Source: an uncultured Bacteroidota bacterium
GTDB lineage: Bacteria; Bacteroidota; Bacteroidia; UKL13-3
Reading direction: 5' to 3'
Assembly (NCBI GenBank): GCA_903834625.1
Contig: CAILJQ010000097.1
Location: 1-34,002 of the forward strand
Length of the DNA stretch: 34,002 nucleotides
This document shows positions 1 to 10,154 of this stretch, piece by piece. The notes beneath the pieces were generated by a model. The model was given only the letters and a program-made list of their open reading frames with translations, was not told the DNA's origin and did no database searches. The position numbers and the translations under genes are program-made. Each line of letters opens with the position of its first letter. Position 1 is the first letter of the stretch.

Positions 1-443
1 TAATCTGGTTGTATGGGTAAATCTCTGCTATAAACTCTATCTATTAAAACCAATAATTCAACCTTACCGGGCCTGCCAAAATCTGTAAGGGCATCTAAGG
101 CAGAACGTATGCTTCTACCTGTGTATAAAACATCGTCTATGAGAACTATCTTTTTGTCTTGAATATTGAAATCAATTTTTAATTCAGAAGGTACAATTTG
201 GTCGTGACCTCTTCTAAAATCATCTCGGTAGAAAGAGATGTCTAATTCTCCATATTCAAAAGGTTGTTTGCCTAAAATTTGAATGAGGTTATCTTTAATT
301 CGCCTGCTAAGAAATATTCCCCTGGGCTGCATACCAATTAGCGCGGTATTGCTAAAGTCACCCAAACGTTCAATTAACTCATAACATAACCTGTTAAGGG
401 TAATTTCAAGTTGTTTTTTTTCAAGGATTATTCTTGATTTCAT
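1..443 (-). CDS. pyrR: Bifunctional pyr operon regulator / uracil phosphoribosyltransferase PyrR (C-terminus cut by window edge)
   Basis: Reverse-strand translation from ATG at 443: MKSRIILEKKQLEITLNRLCYELIERLGDFSNTALIGMQPRGIFLSRRI...KIVLIDDVLYTGRSIRSALDALTDFGRPGKVELLVLIDR; PRPP-binding motif VLIDDVLYTGRSIRSA. Open at the edge, so absent from the ORF track. Confidence 0.93.
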   Translation of the reverse strand, partial: MKSRIILEKKQLEITLNRLCYELIERLGDFSNTALIGMQPRGIFLSRRIKDNLIQILGKQPFEYGELDISFYRDDFRRGHDQIVPSELKIDFNIQDKKIVLIDDVLYTGRSIRSALDALTDFGRPGKVELLVLIDRVYSRDLPIQPD

Positions 444-522
444 GCGTAAATTGAGCAGGAAGGATGAGTTAATTTGCGATTCAAAGATGCAGAAAAGTTT
501 TGAATTTTGGAATTCATATTCT

Positions 523-933
523 TTACTTCCCGGCTGACAAATCTAAAATGGCATCAAATTCAACAGCTTCTAGTGCCTGAACCGATAACCTTCCTTGTCG
601 CACCAAGCCTATATTTTGAAGCCTTGGATCGGCCTTAATTGTTTCAAGTGTTACCGGCTTTTTTAGTTTTTTAAATGGTTTGAGGTCAACAACCACCCAA
701 TTGGCATTATCTGTTGTTGGGTCTTGGTAATGCTCCTTTACTACCTTGGCAATTCCAACAACCTCGAGTCCTTCATTGCTATGATACCATAACACCAAAT
801 CACCTTTTTTCATGTTGCGGAGGTTGTTTCTTGCTTGGTAATTACGCACACCATCCCACATGGTTTTTCCTTCTGCTACAAATTGATCCCAGCTATATTT
901 AAAGGGTTCTGATTTAACCAACCAATAGTTCAT
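523..933 (-). CDS. EVE domain-containing protein
   Basis: MNYWLVKSEP.YSWDQF...WDGVRNYQARNNLRNMKKGDLVLWYHSNEGLEVVGIAKV is the typical EVE/thymocyte nuclear protein 1-like pattern. Confidence 0.92.
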   Translation of the reverse strand: MNYWLVKSEPFKYSWDQFVAEGKTMWDGVRNYQARNNLRNMKKGDLVLWYHSNEGLEVVGIAKVVKEHYQDPTTDNANWVVVDLKPFKKLKKPVTLETIKADPRLQNIGLVRQGRLSVQALEAVEFDAILDLSAGK

Positions 934-1049
934 TTGCTTAATTTTTAGTGCAATTTATTGCTTTTTAAAGAAGGAACAACTATCGGTCTTTTTGGATTTA
1001 AATAAATAATAAAAAGATGTATTTCCTTTGTTTGTTTGGCTTTGGGTTC

Positions 1050-1059
1050 GGTTCGAACC
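1050..1059. repeat. GGTTCRRACC motif, site 1 (GGTTCGAACC)
   Basis: Perfect palindrome in intergenic DNA; preceded by a second ggttc half (ggttcGGTTCGAACC). Confidence 0.7.
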
Positions 1060-1065
1060 AACTTT

Positions 1066-2331
1066 TTAACCTTTTCTCAACTCAATAAGGGTTACTTCTG
1101 GCCAAATGCCAACCCTTCCTCCAAATCCTAAAAATCCAAAACCTCTGTTGATATGCAGAAATCGATCGTTTTCCTGATACAAGCCAGCCCATTTAGGGTA
1201 GCGATATTTTATAGGACTCCATTTTAACCAAGGAAATTCAACGCCCATTTGCATGCCATGCGTGTGGCCAGCTAATGTAAGATGAATATGTGTATCATGG
1301 GTTTTTACCACATGCTCAAAATGGGTTGGATCATGCGACATTAAAATTTTGAAATCGTTTTTGTTAACACCTTCCAAGGCGCGGTTTAAATCGCCCATTT
1401 TTATAAAACCATGGCCCCAATTCTGCACGCCAATTAAAGAGATGGCCTGACCATCTTTTTCAATTTTAACATGTTCATCGCGCAATAATTTGAACCCAGC
1501 ATTTTCATGGTGTTTAATAATACCAAGATGATTATTGATTTTTGCTTCCTTGCTAGGCCAATCTCTGTAATCGCCATAATCATGGTTACCTAAAACAGAA
1601 AACTGTCCGTATGGCGCTTTAATTTTTCTAAATGCGTTTATCCAAGGTTCAAATTCTTCCGCATTGTTGTTCACCAAATCACCGGTGAATAGAAATAGGT
1701 CCGACTTCTGTTCATTGATGAGGTCTATTCCTAAAGCAACCGCTTCGTGGTCGTTTAAGCTGCCTGCATGAACATCTGATATCTGTGTAATGGTAAAGCC
1801 ATCAAAGGCCTCAGGAAGGTCTTTAAATGTTAAAATATGCTTATGGAGTTTGTAATTGTATTTACCTTTAACAATGCCATAAACAAAAGATGCAAAAGGT
1901 ACGGCAGCAACTAATAAGGCAAGTTGGGCAATAAATTTTCTGCGTTCAGGAATATAGGCATGACCTTCAGGGGTAGGTTTTCCAATGCTTTGAACATAAT
2001 TAACCACGCCCACCAAGCCTCTATATACATCACCGCCAAACACTACTATAATGATAGTTAACTGAACAAAAAACAAAGTAATAAGGCTATTAAAACCAAT
2101 GGCACCCCAATAACCTAAGCCATTGTTTTTGCTCATATTGGCAAGGCCATAAACGGTTAGAAATAAACTTAGATAGGGAATAGTCCAATAAAGAGTTTTA
2201 AGTAGTTTCCTTAAAAAGTTATGTTCAATGGAATCGAACAATACTTTTAATCCCTGAAACGAATACCAATTCATCACAAAGATTAAAACGAAAATGAGAA
2301 GAATAGGGAAGAAGGGGCCATTTCCTTGCAT
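1066..2331 (-). CDS. Membrane-anchored metallophosphoesterase
   Basis: N-terminal TM helices followed by metallophosphoesterase motifs ISDVHAG, FTGDLVNN, LGNHDYGD, LAGHTHGMQ. Confidence 0.9.
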   Translation of the reverse strand: MQGNGPFFPILLIFVLIFVMNWYSFQGLKVLFDSIEHNFLRKLLKTLYWTIPYLSLFLTVYGLANMSKNNGLGYWGAIGFNSLITLFFVQLTIIIVVFGGDVYRGLVGVVNYVQSIGKPTPEGHAYIPERRKFIAQLALLVAAVPFASFVYGIVKGKYNYKLHKHILTFKDLPEAFDGFTITQISDVHAGSLNDHEAVALGIDLINEQKSDLFLFTGDLVNNNAEEFEPWINAFRKIKAPYGQFSVLGNHDYGDYRDWPSKEAKINNHLGIIKHHENAGFKLLRDEHVKIEKDGQAISLIGVQNWGHGFIKMGDLNRALEGVNKNDFKILMSHDPTHFEHVVKTHDTHIHLTLAGHTHGMQMGVEFPWLKWSPIKYRYPKWAGLYQENDRFLHINRGFGFLGFGGRVGIWPEVTLIELRKG

Positions 2332-2436
2332 AGCTAATTAATTTATGGAAACAAAGGTTGGCAATAATAATTAAAGGTGAATTGGATTGTCGACGAAACT
2401 ACGCATTCAATCGATGGAAGGCCTGAATTAACTGAC

Positions 2437-2477
2437 AAAAAAAATCCTCCTTCACTTGCGTAAAGGAGGATTTTTTA
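2437..2477 (-). terminator. Rho-independent terminator downstream of rpsA
   Basis: aaaaaaaatcctcc-ttcacttgcgtaaa-ggaggatttttt: perfect A/T-flanked stem just after the rpsA stop. Confidence 0.8.
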
Positions 2478-2492
2478 TTGGATTATCAGGTA

Positions 2493-4292
2493 TTATTTAC
2501 CTTCTAATTTAGCTTTTAATTCTGCCAAACCACCAACATCAGCAAATGTAGATTTCTCATTTGAGTCGTTGATTTTCTTAGCAACCTTAGCTACTTTTTC
2601 TTTTTCTGCTTCTTTGGTTTTCACTTCTGTTTCTTTCTTCACCACTTCTTCTTCTCTCCACAATGCAGTATGTGAAAGCACAATTCTACGGTTTTCTTTG
2701 TTGAACTCAGTTACTTTGAAAGTAAGAACCTCGTCTTCTTTAGCGGTTTTCTTATCTTCTTTTACTAACTGCTTCACTGGAGCATAACCCTCAACACCGT
2801 ATGGAAGAGCAACGATAGCACTCTTATCTTCGATTTTAAGGATAGTACCTTCGTGTTCAGAACCAACAGAGAATAAGGTTTCAAAAGCATCCCAAGGATT
2901 TTCGTCTAATTGTTTGTGGCCTAAGCTCAAACGACGATTTTCTAAGTCAACTTCTAATACCAATACATCTAATTCTTGGTTTACTTTTACAAACTCATTT
3001 GGATGTTTGATTTTCTTAGTCCAGCTCAAATCTGAAACGTGAACCAATCCATCAACACCTTCTTCAAGTTCAACGAATAAACCATAGTTGGTCATGTTAC
3101 GCACAACACCTTTATGACGTGAACCAACTGGGTATCTGTCTTGGATAGCAACCCAAGGATCAGCTTTCAATTGTTTAACACCTAAAGACATTTTACGTTC
3201 GTCTTTGTCTAATGTTAAGATAACAGCTTCCATTTCGTCACCCATTTTCAAGAAATCTTGAGGGCTACGTAGGTGCTGACTCCAGCTCATTTCGCTTACG
3301 TGAATTAGACCTTCAACACCTGGAGCAATTTCTAAGAACGCGCCGTAATCAGCGATGTTCACGATTTTACCGGTTACTTTAGCACCAACAATTAAGTTTT
3401 CAGCTAAAGAATCCCAAGGATGTGCGCCTAATTGTTTTAAGCCAAGAGAGATACGTTTTTTCTCATCATCAAAATCAAGTACAACCACATTGATCTTTTG
3501 ATCCATTTGTAGTACTTCTTCTGGATGGTTGATACGTCCCCATGAAATATCTGTGATATGCAACAAACCGTCAACACCACCTAAATCGATGAACACACCA
3601 AAAGAAGTCATGTTTTTCACAGTACCTTCTAATACTTGTCCTTTTTCTAATTTAGATAAGATGTCAGATTTTTGTTTTTCGATATCCTCTTCAATCAATA
3701 CTTTGTGTGAAATTACCACATTTTTGAAGGCATGATTTACCTTAACCACCTTAAACGGCATGGTTTGGCCAACATACACATCATAATCCTTAATAGGTTT
3801 GGTGTCGATTTGTGAACCTGGTAAGAAAGTGTCAATACCAAATACTTCAACAACCAATCCGCCTTTGGTGCGGGTTTTCACGTAGCCATTTACAACTACA
3901 TCATTTTCCTGAGCCTGCAGGATGTTTTCCCATGCACGTTCGCTAACCGCTTTCTTGCGGCTAAGAATGAGCTGTCCGTTGGGATCTTCTTTGGTTTCTA
4001 GTAATACTTCAACCTCATCGCCTACCTTCAAATCCGGCATGTCGCGGAATTCTGTGCGTGCAATAAGACCATCAGATTTGAATCCAATGTTTAATACTAC
4101 TTCCTTTTCGGTAAATCCTACTACGGTACCTTTAACAATTTCCTTTTCATTGAAGGCGTTCAAGGTGTTTTCATAAAGAGAGGCTAACGTTTGGTGTTCC
4201 TCTTTCGAGTAGCCGCCAAATCCGGCTTTGTCCATACTCCAGTCGAAATCTGAATCTGGAGTTGCGTTTGTGTGGTTAATGTTTTGTGACAA
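2493..4292 (-). CDS. rpsA: 30S ribosomal protein S1
   Basis: Multiple S1 RNA-binding repeats (GTVKNMTSFGVFIDLGGVDGLLHITDISW; GKIVNIADYGAFLEIAPGVEGLIHVSEMSW; GVVRNMTNYGLFVELEEGVDGLVHVSDLSW). Confidence 0.97.
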   Translation of the reverse strand: MSQNINHTNATPDSDFDWSMDKAGFGGYSKEEHQTLASLYENTLNAFNEKEIVKGTVVGFTEKEVVLNIGFKSDGLIARTEFRDMPDLKVGDEVEVLLETKEDPNGQLILSRKKAVSERAWENILQAQENDVVVNGYVKTRTKGGLVVEVFGIDTFLPGSQIDTKPIKDYDVYVGQTMPFKVVKVNHAFKNVVISHKVLIEEDIEKQKSDILSKLEKGQVLEGTVKNMTSFGVFIDLGGVDGLLHITDISWGRINHPEEVLQMDQKINVVVLDFDDEKKRISLGLKQLGAHPWDSLAENLIVGAKVTGKIVNIADYGAFLEIAPGVEGLIHVSEMSWSQHLRSPQDFLKMGDEMEAVILTLDKDERKMSLGVKQLKADPWVAIQDRYPVGSRHKGVVRNMTNYGLFVELEEGVDGLVHVSDLSWTKKIKHPNEFVKVNQELDVLVLEVDLENRRLSLGHKQLDENPWDAFETLFSVGSEHEGTILKIEDKSAIVALPYGVEGYAPVKQLVKEDKKTAKEDEVLTFKVTEFNKENRRIVLSHTALWREEEVVKKETEVKTKEAEKEKVAKVAKKINDSNEKSTFADVGGLAELKAKLEGK

Positions 4293-4414
4293 TTAAAAAT
4301 TCTCCTTTCGCTTAAAAAAGCCTGCAAATATAAGTTTAATAAATAGAACAACAAGCAGAATTTCAGGAATTTTCAGGGGTTTAAATCTTTTTTTTTGCTC
4401 GAACCGATGTTTTA

Positions 4415-4789
4415 CTATGAATTCTGTAATCGCTTGTATTTCAGTTTAAAGCCTAGAAATAATCCTGCAAACACTAATAAAATAATTTGCCTATCTATCG
4501 GAGCATCCGGATCGTCGGGGTTTGCAGGCGCATCCATTTCATTTCCATCAGTTAAATTTATTTCTGCAGGTAAACCTTGCCATTCAGATTCATTTTCACT
4601 TTCTTTTTCTGGATTGTGTTGGATGAAAGTATGCGTTTCGTAAATGAGTTTATTCGACTCTTTTTCTTTCCATTTGTCTTTTGACCAATCCCTTCCTTGT
4701 GTTGAATAGCAAAATGAAATGATAAATATTATTCCTATGAAAAACCTGCGCCATTGAAATAAAAGATTGCCTTTTTGAGATGTTACCAT
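4415..4789 (-). CDS. Small protein with PID-CTERM-like C-terminal sorting motif
   Basis: Hydrophobic N-terminus; C-terminus PANPDDPDAPIDRQIILLVFAGLFLGFKLKYKRL matches the Bacteroidetes pattern Pro/Asp-rich + PID + TM + basic tail. Start overlaps the stop of the upstream T9SS gene. Confidence 0.65.
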   Translation of the reverse strand: MVTSQKGNLLFQWRRFFIGIIFIISFCYSTQGRDWSKDKWKEKESNKLIYETHTFIQHNPEKESENESEWQGLPAEINLTDGNEMDAPANPDDPDAPIDRQIILLVFAGLFLGFKLKYKRLQNS

Positions 4790-7700
4790 GATGCACTCCT
4801 TTCTGATTTAAGAAGCTTTATAAATTTTGTTTGGCCCGAATTAAATTGTACTCTCAACAAATAAACGCCATCTTTAAACTCACCAAGGTTGATTTCCCCC
4901 GTGGGTAAAACCTCTTTGTGTAGCAAAATCTTTCCACCTATTTCCATCAAATCGATGCTTGCCTCTTGGGTTCCATTCCAATCAAGTATGTTTTGAAAAG
5001 GATTAGGATAAACCATGAACCTTTCTTGTGGAGTAGTGGTGCTTCCAAATCCTGAGGAATGCGGCCTTTTATTTGCAATTTTGATTGAAAATCGGTTCAA
5101 ACCGAAACTGTTACTATCTACATTTACCTGAAAAGAAATGGATTGATGAAGGTCTGTTACCAAGTATTCCTTTGATAAATAATTATCTAAAATATACACT
5201 TCATAAAAATAGGGTAGTCCAAATGATTGCAGGTTCATTTGAAACCATCCGGTGTCGGAGGTAAATATGGCTAAAGGAATATTCTTTTCTTCAGATTCTG
5301 TGATTTGCTTTCTTTGATTTAAGGCACATGATATGCCATTTGGTGTAAGACTATAAACATTTAAATTACCCGGATTTTTCCATTTTAAGATATCTGTCGC
5401 ATTGTCAAATTCATCATTAGCTTCAGGCGAGAAGCTTAGGATGGTTTCATCTGTTGCACCCAGATTGTCCATTAAAGAAATGGCAATTTTTTGAAGTTTG
5501 TTTTGTTTCAATAAAGGAGAGAAACCATGAGTTGATTTAACCATTTCGGTACAACTTAAGTTCAATCCTTGGGCATTGGTTCCAGTAGCCTTTACAAAAA
5601 AGGCTGTCCCAGATGGGATGTATCTAGCACCTCCATTTACTCCTCCAGAACTGCTATTGTATGCAGCAAAATTTTGTTGGGAAGGATTGTATACATAAAT
5701 GGTATTTCCTACCATAGATTTTGTCCAACCAGTTGCAGCATCCCAGTCAATTTCTGATGGATAAGGATTTCCTAGCAAATTCCAACCATCGCCATTGCTG
5801 GGGTTATAACTAAGGGAAAAGGTGAAATCTCCTGTTTTTACAAAGCCGGTTGCTTTAAGTATAACATCATCTGGTATCGTATTTGGCTGTGTTAAAAGGG
5901 AGCACCCTTGGTTTCTATTTCCTCTAACAAAAACATTATATCCTTTGCCGCAAACCATAGTATCTGTAGTGCTTAGAATACTTTTCCAGGCATTGGTGAA
6001 AACACTACTTCCACCAATACTGGCAGAAGGAATGGCTAAAGATTCCTCAAAAGTAAATACACTAGGTAAATTGGTGGCGCTTAGGTCGAACCCTTTTGAA
6101 TTAACCAATCCTGCATTTCCAACGCTGCATTGTATACCGCCCGCTCCACTCCCAGTAATATGAATTTGTTTTTGCCAACCATTGGCAAAGTTTGCGGAGT
6201 TAATAAGTGGTACAGAAAGGTACCTGTATTTTCTCTTACCAAGTCCACCTTTTACAAACCGCTCTATGGTTACTTTACCAATTATACTGGCACTTGCAGG
6301 CAAAGGTGCAATTCTCGCGCTACCCAACTCGTTTGAGCCAAGCACTAAAAAACCACCTGTTTCCAATTGCGCATTGTTGCCTAACACCAATTGTCCGTTA
6401 GCACCAACCTGAAGGGTATCTGCCAACGTTAAGGAGCCATTAGCTGAAATTGTTAAGTTTTTTAAGGTATTAGCTCCTTTTAAACACCTGAAGTTATTTG
6501 TAATTCCATTAATAATCACTTCAGAAGAATCTGTAAGAGAAAAAGATCCTAAGCCACTCAAAGCACCACTTATAGTAAGTTGGTTCGAACCAATATGTAA
6601 GGTGTCATTTTCATTAAAATAAAGATTGCTAACAAAAGAATGAGCACTTAATGAGAGCTTTTTTCCTTGAAGATTGAAGCCAAAACTTGGGATGCTTAAA
6701 AGGCTTAAGTCTGTGTGCTGAAACCAATTCAAGCTGTTATTGAGGAAAGAGGCCAACATGTTTTCTGGTCCTTGTTGCATTTTAGAATAGTAACCATTTT
6801 CTTGAGTGCCTTGCATAGAAATAGCGCTTACTTGGTTTACCAAACCTGAAGGCAAATAAGAGGTATTGGTGTTGGTAGTTCCACTCTGGAGCCAATTTCC
6901 ATTGCTGCCAAAGTTCATTGCAGCAATAAAATATGGGATGGTATTGCTGCCTTGATAAATCAAAACCTGATCGCCAGAAGCAGATAACCCATTGATGGAA
7001 CCTGTGCATGTGCCGTTTCCAGTAGGACTAATTAGCGTGCTGCTTCCAACGCTTGCAGTGAATGTAATGGTAGTTCCTTCCATGATTCCATTCGTTGGGG
7101 TTGTCCAAACAATGCTGCTTTCATTGGTGGCCAAAGGTCCATTTGTGCTTGTCCAAGCATTATCTGTAAAGACAATTTGTTGTGAACCTATGATGTCCTT
7201 TAAAACTACAATAGTAAAGGCATCGGGGGCATCTGCCTGATAGTGTACAAAGGCAATAGAACCTCGAGGCAAATAAGAAACAATGTCAAATGAATTGCTA
7301 TTACCAGTGCCTTGCAAACCACTTGCATTTACTTGAACTACCTTTGCTGTGGCGGCTGTGCTAAATGAAATGCTTGGAAAAATACCCATACCCTCAGAAG
7401 GATTTATGGTTAATGTTGAACCAACATTTAATGTGCCAGTACTGCTTAATGTTAATGAACTCAAGAAATCAATGTCTTTATTACCAAAAGTATCAACTAC
7501 TGCCACGCTAATGGCAGGTGAAATATTCTCATTTGTATTTACTTGCGTGGGTTGTTGCGTAAAAATCAATTTACTGGCATTTACCTGAATGGTGTTCAAA
7601 TTACTTGCCGTTGAACTTTGTGCAGCCCCAGCATTGCTTGTGGCAAATCCTGATCCTGCAGAGTTTGCAGATACAACCTTAAATGAAAACTGCCTCCGAT

Positions 7701-8658
7701 CTATTTGGGTTTGTAAAAAAGTAACTCTTAGGCTAAAATCAATGGTTCCGTTATCCGGTGCAATTAAGCTTGTTAAGCTTAAAAATTGAATCAATGTATC
7801 ATTGCTTGTGCTTTCGGCCAGTTTGGTTCCACCTAAATATAATGCCACTTTTTTAAAAATATTGGCTGTGGTTTGAAAAGTAATTTGGTTCAATTCACAG
7901 GAAGTTGCATCGGCATCAGCAGAAGGACCAGAGTCTCTAAGTGTAAATTTTGCCACTTCAAGGGAGTTTATTAGAGTTATTGAACTTGTATCTGCATACA
8001 ATAAATAGTTTATAAGACTGGGTTCAGTAAAGCTGCTATGCCTTATTATATCTGCAGTTTGCGAGTTGGTAGAAACGGTTTGAACCGAACCATAAAGAGT
8101 GAAGTCATCAATTCTACAGGTGCCACTTCCACTGGCACCTGAAAAGGTTATAACCATGGTTACAGTGCCACTTAACTGGTTATTGCCTGCTAAAAAACTG
8201 CTATTTCCTGTATTGGCACCCGTTGTAGCAAGTGAGCCAGTAGCAGCGCTTACTCCATTGATACTTATGGCCCAATTTTGTGCACCAGTGCTACTCCTAA
8301 TGCGCCAAAAATCAAAGGAATTTAATGTTAATTGAAAACCCGTTTGTATGGAAAAAGTTAATGTAAAACTGGGAGTTCCTGAAGAATTGCTTAAGGATAA
8401 ACCAGCACCTGAACTACCCGACAAACCTCCAAAAGCGGCGGCAGAAGTTGTCCAAGATGAATTGCTTATAACAGAATTGGCAATGCCTGGCGGACCAACA
8501 TAAGGTTTGCTGGTAATTGAGGTGCTTCCAAATTGTTGTTGGTAAACTTGAGCGCTTAAATGGGATTGACCATAAAAGCATGTTATATAAATTAAGAAAA
8601 ATTGTTTTGCTTTTGTCCAATTCCAAGACAAAAAGCGAGGGTAAATGTGGGTAAACAT
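4783..8658 (-). CDS. Large secreted protein with T9SS type A C-terminal sorting domain
   Basis: 1291 aa, Ser/Thr/Asn-rich, signal-like N-terminus; C-terminus YPNPFQNILDWNGTQEASIDLMEIGGKILLHKEVLPTGEINLGEFKDGVYLLRVQFNSGQTKFIKLLK is a typical Por-secretion CTD. Confidence 0.9.
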   Translation of the reverse strand: MFTHIYPRFLSWNWTKAKQFFLIYITCFYGQSHLSAQVYQQQFGSTSITSKPYVGPPGIANSVISNSSWTTSAAAFGGLSGSSGAGLSLSNSSGTPSFTLTFSIQTGFQLTLNSFDFWRIRSSTGAQNWAISINGVSAATGSLATTGANTGNSSFLAGNNQLSGTVTMVITFSGASGSGTCRIDDFTLYGSVQTVSTNSQTADIIRHSSFTEPSLINYLLYADTSSITLINSLEVAKFTLRDSGPSADADATSCELNQITFQTTANIFKKVALYLGGTKLAESTSNDTLIQFLSLTSLIAPDNGTIDFSLRVTFLQTQIDRRQFSFKVVSANSAGSGFATSNAGAAQSSTASNLNTIQVNASKLIFTQQPTQVNTNENISPAISVAVVDTFGNKDIDFLSSLTLSSTGTLNVGSTLTINPSEGMGIFPSISFSTAATAKVVQVNASGLQGTGNSNSFDIVSYLPRGSIAFVHYQADAPDAFTIVVLKDIIGSQQIVFTDNAWTSTNGPLATNESSIVWTTPTNGIMEGTTITFTASVGSSTLISPTGNGTCTGSINGLSASGDQVLIYQGSNTIPYFIAAMNFGSNGNWLQSGTTNTNTSYLPSGLVNQVSAISMQGTQENGYYSKMQQGPENMLASFLNNSLNWFQHTDLSLLSIPSFGFNLQGKKLSLSAHSFVSNLYFNENDTLHIGSNQLTISGALSGLGSFSLTDSSEVIINGITNNFRCLKGANTLKNLTISANGSLTLADTLQVGANGQLVLGNNAQLETGGFLVLGSNELGSARIAPLPASASIIGKVTIERFVKGGLGKRKYRYLSVPLINSANFANGWQKQIHITGSGAGGIQCSVGNAGLVNSKGFDLSATNLPSVFTFEESLAIPSASIGGSSVFTNAWKSILSTTDTMVCGKGYNVFVRGNRNQGCSLLTQPNTIPDDVILKATGFVKTGDFTFSLSYNPSNGDGWNLLGNPYPSEIDWDAATGWTKSMVGNTIYVYNPSQQNFAAYNSSSGGVNGGARYIPSGTAFFVKATGTNAQGLNLSCTEMVKSTHGFSPLLKQNKLQKIAISLMDNLGATDETILSFSPEANDEFDNATDILKWKNPGNLNVYSLTPNGISCALNQRKQITESEEKNIPLAIFTSDTGWFQMNLQSFGLPYFYEVYILDNYLSKEYLVTDLHQSISFQVNVDSNSFGLNRFSIKIANKRPHSSGFGSTTTPQERFMVYPNPFQNILDWNGTQEASIDLMEIGGKILLHKEVLPTGEINLGEFKDGVYLLRVQFNSGQTKFIKLLKSERSASW
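5094..5103 (+). repeat. GGTTCRRACC motif, site 2 (GGTTCAAACCg)
   Basis: Inside T9SS gene. Confidence 0.65.
6582..6591. repeat. GGTTCRRACC motif, site 3 (ttGGTTCGAACCaa)
   Basis: 14-nt perfect palindrome inside T9SS gene. Confidence 0.65.
8077..8086 (-). repeat. GGTTCRRACC motif, site 4 (cGGTTTGAACCgaacc)
   Basis: Inside T9SS gene; extra gaacc half downstream. Confidence 0.65.
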
Positions 8659-8748
8659 AGACTAAATATTTGTCCCACAAATGACGCAAACATAAAATAA
8701 TCAAACAAGGCGCAAGGCCTTATTCAATCGGGTTTTCCTGAAAAAATG

Positions 8749-9963
8749 TTAGGCAGATTTTAGCTCTTCCAAAGCAAGATAAGTCATTAATCCTACACCC
8801 AAACTCAATGCCTTTTCATCAATATCAAAAGTGGGCGTATGCACACTAGAAACAATTCCTCTTTCTTCATTTCTAGTTCCTAATCTATAAAAACATGCTG
8901 GAGCAACTTGAGAATAATAAGCAAAGTCTTCAGCGGCCATCCAAATATCCAAATCAAGTACATTCTCTTCTCCTAAAAAGTCAATGGCAGCTTTCTTGGC
9001 ACGTGCTGTTACATGAGGGTCGTTCATAAGGAATGGATATCCCTTTCTAATTTCAAAATCAACTGTTCCGCCATATGCAGCCGCAATGTTTTGTGCGGTT
9101 TGAACCATTAATTCATGCGCCTTTTGTCTCCAAGATTCATCTAAGGTCCTAAATGTTCCTTCAAGATAAACTTCATTTGGAATTACGTTTGTTGCTCCGT
9201 TGGCAATCACTTTTCCAAAACTTAGTACCGTTGGTAAAATTGGGTTAGCTTGTCTGCTTACCAATTGCTGCAAGGCCGTGATCATTTGAGCTGTTATAGT
9301 TACAGGATCTATACATAAATGAGGCATGGCTCCGTGTCCACCTTTTCCTTTAATGGTTACATAAATTTCATCTGTACTTGCCATATATAATCCGCTTCTA
9401 AATCCAACTTTTCCAACAGGAATAAGCGGCATAACATGTTGACCAAGGATGCTATTCACTTTTGGATTTTCTAAAATCCCTTCTTGTATCATCATAGAAG
9501 CTCCACCAGGTATTTTCTCTTCACCTGGTTGAAAAATTAATTTAAAACTTCCTTCAAATTCACCTTTTAAACTTTGCAGAATACTTGCCACACCCAATAA
9601 ACAGGTGGTATGTACATCATGCCCGCAGGCATGCATTACACCATGGTTTTTAGATTTATAACTTACTTCATTTGCCTCTACAATTGGTAAAGCATCCATA
9701 TCTGCCCTAAGAGCTACAACTTTTTTAGTAGGGTTTTTACCTTCAATGAGTACCTCCAAACCTGTATTGGCCATAGGTTTAATTTGGGTAATACCTAATA
9801 ATTCTAATTGACTTTTTACATAGGCAACTGTTTCATATTCTTGAAAGGACAACTCGGGGTTGCTGTGAATGGTTCGTCTAATATCAACCAATTGATCATA
9901 TAGGGCAGTTGCCTTTGTTTGAATGCTATTCTTTAAACTCATATATGGCGCAAATGAAACCAA
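8749..9963 (-). CDS. M20 family metallopeptidase / amidohydrolase (hippurate hydrolase-like)
   Basis: IRRTIHSNPELSFQEYET, ALRADMDALPI, HACGHDVHTTCLLG, FQPGEE, WMAAEDFAYY. Confidence 0.93.
   Translation of the reverse strand: MVSFAPYMSLKNSIQTKATALYDQLVDIRRTIHSNPELSFQEYETVAYVKSQLELLGITQIKPMANTGLEVLIEGKNPTKKVVALRADMDALPIVEANEVSYKSKNHGVMHACGHDVHTTCLLGVASILQSLKGEFEGSFKLIFQPGEEKIPGGASMMIQEGILENPKVNSILGQHVMPLIPVGKVGFRSGLYMASTDEIYVTIKGKGGHGAMPHLCIDPVTITAQMITALQQLVSRQANPILPTVLSFGKVIANGATNVIPNEVYLEGTFRTLDESWRQKAHELMVQTAQNIAAAYGGTVDFEIRKGYPFLMNDPHVTARAKKAAIDFLGEENVLDLDIWMAAEDFAYYSQVAPACFYRLGTRNEERGIVSSVHTPTFDIDEKALSLGVGLMTYLALEELKSA
9097..9106 (-). repeat. GGTTCRRACC motif, site 5 (cGGTTTGAACC)
   Basis: Inside M20 peptidase gene. 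Confidence 0.6.
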
Positions 9964-10054
9964 ATATCTTCATTTTACCAATTAAAGACAATTCTAAATT
10001 CCTAGTTTCTTGAGGGTTAAAATAAATCTTCTAAGAATTGGATATAAATCATCT

Positions 10055-10083
10055 TTTGTAATTAAACCTTAACCTTACTTTTA
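10055..10083 (+). promoter_or_regulatory. Possible Bacteroidetes-type promoter upstream of the PqqD/ATP-grasp cluster
   Basis: TTTG (10055-10058), 17 nt spacer, TACTTTTA (10076-10083), resembling TTTG/TAnnTTTG; spacing is slightly short. Confidence 0.25.
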
Positions 10084-10154
10084 TATCCATGCTATGAAGG
10101 GTACGTATCTTTTTTAATAACCAACCTTTCTTTCACTCAATAAATTGAATTTAA

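Noticed and set aside
714-902. Other short antisense ORFs (714-902, 2569-2787, 3529-3735, 3922-4176, 4395-4643, 10151-10336, 10995-11216, 12300-12515, 26088-26408, 27388-27684)
   Set aside because: Each lies fully or largely opposite a confidently identified gene and shows no independent coding signature.
4783-8658. Many + strand ORFs (e.g. 5822-6163, 6130-6336, 6182-6412, 6992-7240, 7349-7588, 7589-7789, 8099-8335) and the - strand ORFs 6782-7009 and 8414-8704
   Set aside because: They are antisense or frame-shadow ORFs of the long T9SS gene, low complexity, with no family motifs.
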